Shown: in pieces, positions 27,401 to 39,400 of the stretch | Numbering within the stretch: position 1 is the first letter of the stretch | Layout: every line of letters begins with the position of its first letter | Notes under the pieces: generated by a model | Database searches by the model: none | What the model was told of the DNA's origin: nothing | The model's input: the letters and a program-made list of their open reading frames with translations, nothing else | Assembly (NCBI GenBank): GCA_032622095.1 | Contig: CP136064.1 | Span: forward strand, 279,641,614-279,705,613 | Source of the DNA: Siphonodentalium dalli | Taxonomy: Eukaryota > Mollusca > Scaphopoda > Gadilida > Siphonodentaliidae | Reading direction: 5' to 3' | Length of the DNA stretch: 64,000 bases | Made by a program: the position numbers and the translations under genes

Positions 27401-30400
27401 TCAGTTACTTCTGCATAACAATACACACTTGGTGTTATGAGGAGATTATTAATAGATTATAGTTCACATTGGACACGACAACCAACAACACCTTATGGAA
27501 TATTATAGTAATTATTAAATGAATCATTTATTTCTGCATAACAAAACACACTTAGTGTGTCTTTAATCAATATATTATAGTTTAACTACCACTGGACATG
27601 ATATCCCACCACAACTTATTGAATAATATATAGTATTTTTCAATCTATACATGTCCAATTACATAAAATGGCACATGATGCTTTCTCTCTGAGAGATATG
27701 CCTAGTGGGAGACATAGAAGATTTCCGTTTAACCCTTTACCCAACAAAACGGCCAAAACCGGCCAAATAAAGCTTCAACAGCCTAAATTATCTTGGGTCT
27801 GTCTCAATAAAACCATACAAATATGCTCCTTGACCACATTGTGATAGTTACAGTTATGCCCTGTGCCAATGCATTCTCTTATATATGCGAGTCGACCATA
27901 GGTCGCCTCGCATATATAAGAGAATGCATTGGCCTAAAAAAAATCTTTTTTTAACACTTTTTACCATTTTTTATTACATTCTTTAACAATTTTATAATTT
28001 TTAATGTGTTAAGCCAATGCATTCTCTTATATATGCGAGGCGACCTATGGTCGACTCGCATATATAAGAGAAAGCATTGACACAGGGCCGTTCTGTTGGG
28101 TAAAGGGTTAATTGTTAGAAGATAGAGGGTTATTTTACAGCATATGATGGCCTGATCCTTAGAAATACATCCAAACTATTATTTTCAGAATTTTCATATA
28201 AATGAATGTATAATTCATTAAATTGACCGTGGCATACCTGGAGCTCAGCGATTCCATCAATTCCGCCTCTGCCAATGGAGCAATTCTCTTTTTACCAGAA
28301 CCAGCTGAAATTTCAGAAATACAACTAATTACATAGCCATCAAAATTAGCTAAGGCAATAGCGGAAAAGCAAATTGTCAAATTCAAGACAGATTTACCTT
28401 GTTTCATCTCAAACACAATTTTCTTAATTTCCATTCGGTATAATATGTAAATTGGAATTTGAAGTAATTAATGAAATCGTGGAATTTGAGATAATTTCAT
28501 AACTTTTTTGAGCCCCATATACTTAGTCCTGCAGAATCTAGGTAATTCTTCATAACAATTATACGTTTCTTTACTAGAGTCTAGATATTCAAAGTTGTCT
28601 CTTAGTTCAATGAAATTTGCTTACCTGGTCGATCTGTCATTCCCTCAGGAACCAGAACAAAATCCTGAAAAAGATCACAAGGTTAAATCATCATACCTCT
28701 GAAATGAGCCTAGGGTAGGATATAAATTGATCACTCATTTGTCATATCTGGTGACGTTAAAATAAGATGTATCATTGGTTTTTTCTTGAATATGGATTAT
28801 TGACCTCTTTGACCATCTTAGAAACATCTATGTTCCATACTGATTATAGTATATTGTATCATATTGTATGTCTATTATATGAAATATCTTAAGATCTGAG
28901 ATATCAATGACTGGACTAATGTACTAGTCATGATTCACATCAAAATTATTGAGTGACTAATTTATCGGATAACGCATGTACACATAGGATTCACAAAATA
29001 TTGATGAAAATAAAGAAAAAATACCATATACACAAAGAATCTGGGCAGTGATGTGACCTAATTGCATCTTCCCATCATAGCCCAGCAACAAACATATTTC
29101 TACTACAGTTGATGTTGTTTCTCATATTATGTTAGTCTGTTACCCAAGTGTAATTTTGAGAGTTCTAAAGAAATGAACTAGAACTTATAGCAGGTGATAA
29201 GTTGTGTATCAATCAATATTTAGAGGATATTACTTGGTTGGTTTGATATTAGGCCCGATTATCAGCCCCAATAATAAAACCAAGTAATATCCTATGTATT
29301 AATTAGATCACCTCTTAATAACGATGAAGGGGTCACTCTCACCTAAAAAAGTGCTGAAGGGTACACAGGATTTTCAAAATGTGCTGAAGGGTACACAGGG
29401 TTTGAAATGTCGTTCTAAAGGACATCCAGTTTTCGTATCTGCCATGATTTCTGTTAGAGAACAATTGTTTCCGTTCCAATGAATATTAAAATGTACTGAA
29501 AACAAACTGCCAAGGCGCCAGACTTTCATAAACACAATTTAAGTAATGGTGTTCGTGCCGATCACAAACCCTGTGTACCCTTCAGCACATTTTCAAACCC
29601 TGTGTACCCTTCAGCAGTTTTTTTGGTGAGAGTGACCCCTTCAGCCTTAGTAACAGACAACTCTTTCAAATGAGTGGCATCACAAAAATTGATATCTACA
29701 CATTATTTAGCAGTGAGGTAGATTTATGGCATGGCGTAAAATACTCGGGATTTGTGATGTCGTAAAATTATATTACACAGATTGGTGATGTCGTAAAATG
29801 ATATATCTCTATGTTTTAAGGACAAATTGAAGCGATATTCACATAGTTCGATAACAGGCCGTTCCGGACAAAAGTGTCATATCTAATTAATAAGAAGTGA
29901 TACTATGACATCCACCAAGTTACTTTTTTAAGGTTCACGGTCTGATTTGACATCAAAGAATTTCCTGAGTTAATTTTCCATTTAACAGGCAAATGAAAAT
30001 GAGAATACTTGCAACCACCATCAATCGTATCACACAGGAATCATGAAAATCTACAAAATCACCCATTAGTAATGTGTCAAAAACAATCACAAAATCTTAT
30101 AACTGAGAAGTCTTTATTACCTACCGCTGTTGGGTGACAGAAGTATGGACACACTATATAAGAGGTAATCATTGGGTGATGGAAGTATGACACACTATAT
30201 AAGAGGTAATCATTGGACGCACTATATAAGAGGTAATCATTGGACGCACTATATAAGAGGTAATCATTGGACGCATTATATAAGAGGTAATCATTGGATG
30301 ATGGAAGTATGACGCACTATATAAGAGGTAATCATTGGACGCACTATATAAGAGGTAATCATTGGACGCACTATATAAGAGGTAATCATTGGGTGATGGA

Positions 30401-33400
30401 AGTATGACGCACTATATAAGAGGTAATCATTGGACGCACTATATAAGAGGTAATCATTGGACGCACTATATAAGAGGTAATCATTGGACGCACTATATAA
30501 GAGTTAATCATTGGAATTTTTGCAAGGCTGATAAAATTTTTTTTTAAATTAAAACTTACTCTTTTAAAAATATTTTGGTATGGAAAACTTACAGATGGTG
30601 GGTTTCACGCCCTTCCATGACTGGAGCTTCTTGAAATTTTGTGAAAACCCTGTGCCAATGCATTCTCTTATATAGGGAGCCTCGCATATATAAGAGAATA
30701 CAATGGTCTAACAATATTTAACCTGACCTTGTAAGCCAGTGCATTCTCTTATATATGTGAGGCTCCATATGGGAGACTCGCATATATAAGAAAATGCACT
30801 GGCACAGGTTCTTTAATGCTGCACGAGCGCTACTCCCATCTTGAACCCCTATAAAATGGACAGGGCACCATTAAATAAAAGCTTATAAGATGAATAATTA
30901 CCTCGGTGTTGTCGATATCATCTCGGTCGACTTTCTGATAGTTTCCAAACTCTGGGGACCTCGTTCTCAATGTTTTACTGTCTCTTACTGCGTGAACTCT
31001 TGGCTACAATTATTCAGATCAAAAATTCATTGTTCATCTACTGCCAATGTGAACCCAATCAACCTTAAATTATTCTAATGGGAGTCTAAACCTTGCCAAT
31101 ATCCTCAGGTGTAAGTGGTGGCAAGGTGAATCCAATCATAATTTACCCTTTACCCAACAGAAGGGCCCTGTGCCAATGCATTCTCTTATATAAGAGAATG
31201 CATTGGCTTAACACATTAAAAATTATAAAATTGTTAAAGAATGTAAGAAAAAATGGTAAAAAGTGTTAAAAAAAGATTTTTTTTAGGCCAATGCATTCTC
31301 TTATATATGCGAGGCGACCTATAACTATCACAATGTGGTCAAGGAGCCGGTTCCAATGATATCCATATTTGTATGGTTCTATTGAGACAGACCGAAGATA
31401 TTTTAGGCTGTTGAAGCTTTATTTGGCCGGTTTTGGCCGGTTTGTTGGGTAAAGGGTTAACATATTCTAATGTATGGAGTCTAAACCTTGCTGATATCTG
31501 CAGATGTAAGTGATCAACCATGAAAAGCCTGAAAATTTGTTAGACACAGTCAACTTTTAGACCTTCTTGCCACAAACAATTATATTTTAAATGAGAGATA
31601 GAAAACTCAAATATTTGAGATGCTTACTTAACGTTTAAACATGGAACAACAGGGAGGAAATACAGGCAAATTTCAATCTAGGTTCCCCACTTTCAGAGTG
31701 TTCAATTTCGGGAAATATCCCTAGAATAACCTAAGGTTTATTTGACAGACCTTCGGAGATGATGGTGTAGGCTGTGTATAATAACTTATGTTTTATTTGA
31801 CAGACCTTCAGAGACAAGGATAGCAATGGCTGCGTATAAAAACCTAAGTTTTATTTGACTGACCTTCGGAGACGGGGATGGTGAAGGCTGCGTGATCCCC
31901 GACAGCGGTGAAGCGTTGACTGGATTCAGCGGAGTCGGACTGTCTGATGAAGAAATACTGTGGTTACTCTTGGAAGCAGAAGGTACAGGAACAGGCGCAG
32001 CTATAAAAGTAAGGATCAATAGTATGTAATTAGTAAATGTTTCATGCCAATTTTTATCACTTCACATCATGAGATATATATGGCAACCATAACACTTTCA
32101 TGACTGGAGCTTCCTGAAAATTTGTGAAAACCATGTGCCAATGCATTCTCTTATATATGTGAGTCTCCCATGAGGAGCCTCGCATTTATGAAAGAATACA
32201 TTGGTCTAATAATATTTATCTTGACCTTATAAGCCAGTGTATTCTCCTAAATATGCAAGGCTCCCAATTGGAGACTCTCATATATAAGAGAATGCACTGG
32301 CACAGGATCTTTAATGCGGCACTAGCACAGCTCCCATCATGAAAGGGCTATTGCAAACTTAACTGTAAATGATCATTGCATTTATTATGAAAGGGTTTCT
32401 CTGAAATTATAATGTTAAAAAATAGTTAAGAAAGAAAAATTTTGTCCATAGAACTGATCGTCCGTATTCTCTCGTTTTTATTTAATTGAAAGTTTTTGTC
32501 CATAGAACTGATCCATTGTTGTCTCTCCTTTTTAGTAAATTTTATGAGTGAAAATAATTTAAACCACTGCTGACATATCTTATTGATTATTATCATAAGA
32601 TATATCTGTATCACATTGTTTATTATTCCTGGCCTATCATTTTAGATTGAATCAATGTAAAGTAGTGACAATATTAAGATAACAACCACATAAAATTATC
32701 TCCGTAATGACTGATATTCTGAGATAATTTCTGAGAACAATTGTAGAATACTTACATGTAGGAAGAGATAATACTTACATGTAGGAAGAGATAATACTTA
32801 CACGTAGGAAGAGATAATACTTACATGTAGGAAGAGATAATACTTACACGTAGGAAGAGATAATACTTACATGTAGGAAGAGATAATACTTACATGTAGG
32901 AAGAGATAATACTTACATGTAGGAAGAGATAATACTTACATGTAGGAAGAGATAATACTTACATGTAGGAAGAGATAATACTTACATGTAGGAAGAGATA
33001 ATACTTACATGTAAGAAGAGATAATACTTACATGTAGGAAGAGATAATACTTACATGTAGGAAGAGATAATACTTACATGTAGGAAGAGATAATACTTAC
33101 ACGTAGGAAGAGATAATACTTACATGTAGGAAGAGATAATACTTACACTAGGAAGAGATAATACTTACACGTAGGAAGAGATAATACTTACACGTAGGAA
33201 GAGATAATACTTACATGTAGGAAGAGATAATACTTACATGTAGGAAGAGATAATACTTACATGTAGGAAGAGATAATACTTACATGTAGGAAGAGATAAT
33301 ACTTACATGTAGGAAGAGATAATACTTACACGTAGGAAGAGATAATACTTACATGTAAGAAGAGATAATACTTACATGTAGGAAGAGATAATACTTACAT

Positions 33401-36400
33401 GTAGGAAGAGATAATACTTACATGTAAGAAGAGATAATACTTACATGTAGGAAGAGATAATACTTACATGTAAGAAGAGATAATACTTACATGTAGGAAG
33501 AGATAATACTTACATGTAGGAAGAGATAATACTTACATGTAGGAAGAGATAATACTTACATGTAGGAAGAGATAATACTTACATGTAGGAAGAGATAATA
33601 CTTACATGTAGGAAGAGATGGCGCTTTCAAAAATGAATGAAGGAAGAAATCCTCTGAAATATAAAAAGGCAGATGTAGGTCATCAGATGTAGGTCATCAG
33701 ATGAATGTTTTCAAAAGTAACAAAAATCACAAAAAGTTACAGAAGTATTAGCAATCACGGCTGGCAAAGAAATAAACTAAGTCCAAACACATGAGATCTG
33801 ACAAGATCCGAGAGAAGAATGATGATTATATAACTCATGAAAAGTGGTTTCCCAGGCCATGAGAAGAATGATGATTATATAATTACAACTACTTTCGCTT
33901 TGACTAAAATGAGTGCATTTGATTGGTCAAGGCCCTTAGATACGCTTGGTAGCGACAATATCTATCAGTGGAGGGAAGTGTCGTTTCCCGCATCACTGGG
34001 GGTAGTGATACCTTAAAATTAAAAAGTTCGCAAACCAAGTCGAATATCCATGGGGCGAATTTACCCGGAATTTTATTTTGTCCACCAATCAAATCGCAAG
34101 AAATCACTTCCGTTTCTAGTGGTAACGCAAGACGCCAAATATCAGCAAAAAATTATCGCTGATTAAACAGCAAAATAGTACATTAATTTATTTGGGGATA
34201 AAAGAATGTATTACATAACTATTCCACCATTAGTATTAGCATTTATCCAGCTTCGTGCCAATAATAATATTACATGGCAGTGGTCATGACAGCATAGAAT
34301 GCACCTTTGTAGCGACTGTTTACTTTTCGAGTCGCCAGAGACAACAAATTCGGTGGCGAAGTTTGAGAACACCGCTTCGGAATCGCTATCGAATCGGACT
34401 GCCTTTATGACAATACATGTTCTAGAATCGTTCTAAATAAGTGAAATTTACACCAGCAAGTACAGTTTAATAGTTTACGGGTGTGGTCTCTTGCTTTTGT
34501 GTAGTTGGAATGTCGGAAACAGCGATCGAATTGTGTGTGTTCATCTCTAACTTCCGGTCGGTCGCCCAATTTATTCTCGACCCAATTTCCAATTTCGGTT
34601 AAAAGAGCAGCTGAGTCCAGACACAAATATCACTTGGGTATTTTTACTATTTTAGTGTTTTTAATATAGTTTCTTTAAAAAGAACTTGTTTAATCACCAA
34701 CTAATATGCGGATTGTCGTAATTATAAGCAATCAACGTCGTTTTCGATGCATCTGTCGGCGTATAGAAGTGTCGGATGCCGAACTACATACTTTGTATAA
34801 TTTCGCGGTATGTAATTCGGCATCCGACACTTCTATACGCCGACAGATGCATCGAAAACGACGTTGATTGCATATATAATTAACTCATGAAAAGTGGTTT
34901 CCCAGGCCATGACAAGAATACGAAAGTAATTTAACTGTAATCTATAAACATGACTTTGTAATTTAACTGTAATCTGTAGACATGACTTGGCAGTTCAAGA
35001 AATAGTGAGTCAAACTTTACTATCAAATTTTCTTGCTTCACTTAATAAACATTCCATTACAGTTGAATTGTACTGAAAAGTCAATAGCTTTTGTAAGAAA
35101 GCTTTTTAATGACACCATGTTTTGTAATATGTGTTGAAGCGGGATGTTATTTAGCTAATAACTAATGAAGTTTTAACATGCTCAGAGAGCGCTAAGCTTA
35201 CCAAACGGGATCCTGTCTTTTGCATTACGCTTCAGTAATTTGTACAAGAGATCTTTCAGATTAGGAGATGTTCCTGGAGGTATGCTAAAAAACAAGGAAA
35301 GAAGATGACATAAGGTATGTTTTAAAAACAAGAACAGATGATTGGAGGTATGTTTTAAAAACAAGAACAGATGATTGGAGGTATGTTTTAAAAACAAGAA
35401 CAGATGATTGGAGGTATGTTTTAAAAACAAGAACAGATGACTGGAGGTATGTTTTAAAAACAGCTATAGGTGGGCTCCCCATGGCAGCCAGTGTTAGCTT
35501 CTGTGCCAAGATTTTAAAATATTTACTGGAAAATGTAGGAATACAAGCTTGGACAAAATGCTGCATGTTGCGAAAATGTTTAAGTCGAAAAAGTTGGTTA
35601 ACTCCACAAATAATGTACGATGGACCTCATACTAGCAGGTGCACAGGTTCCCATGGTACTAAATATCTGAGTCAATTTAAAAATAATAGACCGGAAAATG
35701 TAGGAATACAAGCTGGGACAAAATTACGCATCTTGAGAAAATTTTCTAATTCGAAAAAGGGGAATAACTCCACCGAAAAAAAAGTTGGATGGACCTCATA
35801 ATCACAGGTGCACAGGTTCAAATGATACTAAATATCTGTCCCAAGATTTAAAAACATAAAATAAAGGAATAAAAGCTCAGATAAAATTATGCATCTTGAA
35901 ATAATTTTCTTTTAAGTCGAAAAAGGAGGATAACTCCACAAAAAAAGACAGACAGACCTCATATTCACAGGTGCATAGGTTCCCATGGTAATAATTACCA
36001 CGACAGAAAATTGTGGGAATAAAAGCATGGACACCACTGACGGGCACCCTGACAGACAGACAGATGGACAATCTGATTCCTATATACCCCCTATAACTCG
36101 TTACGGGGGTATAAAAACAGATGACTGGCCATTAAAGGGGCAGAGTAAGAAGTTCATATAAACAAACCTGACACAATGGAGGCAGAAGGATATCTTGTAA
36201 GTGTTTTAAGTTAAGCCACAATGTACATGTATAGACATTAGATTGTGACAATTTTTTTGCGTGGAAAATTTGGACAGCAGATTTATTTAATTTTTTATAT
36301 TTTAACTCTTACCCAAATAAATAATCATGGATAGTTCTGAAAATTGAAGAAATATTCTATGAAGCTGCCCATTTTTATTCAATTTCAGCGGTCAATCAGT

Positions 36401-39400
36401 TATTGCAATTTTGTTCAACAGTTAAAGATGGTCTATCGCTTCCTAAATACGTTTTATATCAGTTCTGGGGTATAAAACAATAGATATGAGTCAAAGACCC
36501 CGTCTGGAAATGCTTCTATCAATTAATATTGATTTTAAATGAAATATTTTTTTATATTATGCGATAATCACGTGGGACATTTTTTGGTTTAGAATTTTAG
36601 ATAGAGTTATCCCGCATTGTACGCTCCGAACAAATGCTAGCCGTAAATTGATTGTATTAATATTACACCAGAAAATTTGAAATAAAATCAATGTTAATTG
36701 ATAGAAGCCTTTCCAGGCAGGGGTCTTCGATTCATATTTATTATTTTATACCCAGGAAACTATATAAAACTTGTTATAGGACACGATAGATCATCGTAAG
36801 GCATGAGAACAAAAATACAAACCAATTACCCAAATAAATTATTTTGACACAATGTTTACCTAGGTAAACATGTATTGAAAAGATGTAATTTACTGTTATG
36901 TATGTTTATAAAGTATTTGGCAATGTATGTAGTTCTTCAGTTTTAGAAGAAATAAACCTCTTTCTATCTATATTTGTATCAGTCTGCACGTATCTAGATA
37001 TCTCTCAGTCTCAACTTTTGTTCCGAATTGAGAAGAACTCGGCAATGGTATATGTGGGATGATAAATTAGTTCTATCAAAGAGTTTGGTATATTCAAGAG
37101 TTTGACTCACTTTGGTAGCAGTGATGCGTTTTTTTCATAGAAGTGTTTTAGTTGCTGGGGAGTCTGGGCCTGGAATGGAGCTTTCCCCGTCAGACACTGG
37201 AAGACGATAGTTCCGATACTCCACAGGTCTGCTTTGGCATCGTACTGTAATGACATGATCACTTCCGGAGCCTGCAAGCAGAAAGTGTTCAATTATAGAT
37301 AAGTCGATTCCCAACAGTCTAAAACGGTTATATTTGTCTAAATATTCATCAGGTTCTCAAGCTTCATACTTTCTTTATCGCCCAAGGGATAAAGTGGAAT
37401 TCTCGATGGAGGGTTGAGAGGGTTAAATAACTAAGCAGCTAGGTTTCAATTACAGAAACTGGCCAAAATTAGTATCTGTTTGACACATTATTGGAAATTA
37501 AAACCATATGGTCAATTAGCCGGTATTTAGTTTGATAACTGTCCATTTGTACGATGAAAACATATTTGCAAATTTATAGACAAGTCAATTACGCACAGCC
37601 TAAATTGGTTATACATGTGCAGTAATGCCCTAAGTAATCGACTCATTAACCACAGCAGAATTATGGGTAACTTATCAGGATTTAGTAGGAAATATGGCTT
37701 GTTGCCATTCATCAGAAAGCTCTTGGAGAGAGCTTTCCGATGAATGGCAACAAGCCATATTTCCGACTAAATCCTGAAAAGTTACCCATAATTCTTCTGT
37801 AGTTAAGGAGTCGATTACTTAGGGCATTACTGTATGTGTCGGGAGATTCACAAGTCAGGTTCTCAAGCTTATTATTTCTCTATCGTCACAGGGTTAAAGT
37901 GCTATTCTTAGTTTAATAATATGTTATTCCATTCAAACCACATCATGTATAATACAATAGCATATAATATTTGTTCCTTGTGTAGGATGAGGAAGTGGAT
38001 TCTGAACTATTTTAAAGGTAGATATGTTTTCACTTAAGGTTTTTGTGGTTGCCCCTTTCAGTGCAGACTCGAGAGTAATATTTCTAAATGTTCCAGAGAA
38101 GCATTCCTTTCGTTGACAATGGAATAGAAAATGTGATGCCGTTTCTTCCGTTCCACATGCACATAAAGGATTTGATCTTAGGTGATTTTCGCACAAATCT
38201 TGATTAAGAAAACTACACCCAAGTCGAAGCTTACAGTGAAGAACTTGCGATGGGCGTGAGTAATGATAATAGTGATATATGTAAGGTTCCCTAGTGTTAT
38301 TATCGGTGCTGCCTATAGCTAATTTGAACTCATGTAAGGTTGCACAATTTTTTATGTTAGCTGAGTTATTCTTGACAGCTAAGTAATCCAACAGCTAGGT
38401 TTCTATGACAGGAACTGCTCAAATTTAGTATCTGTTAAGACATTTATTGTAAATGGAAGCCATATAGTCCATTACCTGATTTCTGAGGGTTGATAAATGT
38501 CTGTTTGTATGATGAAAAAATAATTGCATATTTTATACACTATTATACGCTCATCAATGAATTATTGAGAACAAATTATCGTTATTAAGAAACCCACGCA
38601 GACAGAACATTTGAAAAGTCTCATGAATCAGTTATTTATTATTATCATTATAGACATCAGTACTCATAATAAACATGATTTTATGCTGAAATTCAATCTA
38701 TTTATGTGGGAAATCAATGGAAGAGAATGTGAGGCGGAAAGCAAATAGTACACAATTACAGATAAATCAATTCAACAGTCTAAAACGGTTAGCGGTGTCT
38801 GGCGATTCATTATACGCTATATGTCTGATAATAAGTGAAGACAGATTCCCAGCATATCATTTCCTTATTGTCACAGGAACAAAGTGGTTTACTCGACGGA
38901 TATTTAAATAATTCAACCGCCAGATTTCAATGACAAAAACTGGTCAAAGTTAGTAACATAAAAGTCTTAGATACGTTATAGGGCCAATTCAAATTAATTA
39001 TCCTGTGAACGAGGGGTCAATTCACTTTAATTATATTCCTGTGAACGAGGGGTCAATTCACATTAATTATCCCGTGAACGAGGGGTCAATTCACATTAAT
39101 GATCCTGTGAACGAGGGGTCAATTCACTTTAATTATATTCCTGTGAACGAGGGGTCAATTCACATTAATGATCCTGTGAATGAGGGGCCAATTCATATTA
39201 ATGATCCTGTGAACGAGGGGTCAATTCACTTACTTATACTAATACGGCTGGAATATATTTAAATCCTCACAAATCACTGGAGTTATTCTTCATTTTATTA
39301 TGATTAGAGTAAAAATAAAGATGATTTTATGTTGAAATTCAATCTACTTATGAGGGAGATCAATGAGAGAACATGACTCGGAAGGAACGCAAACAGTACT

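Noticed and set aside
32747-33619. CRISPR-like array (23-bp repeats)
   Set aside because: Units are contiguous with no unique spacers, and the DNA is eukaryotic with spliced genes.
35285-35566. Frame rich in [10 protein letters not shown]
   Set aside because: Translation of the 33-bp array upstream of exon f.
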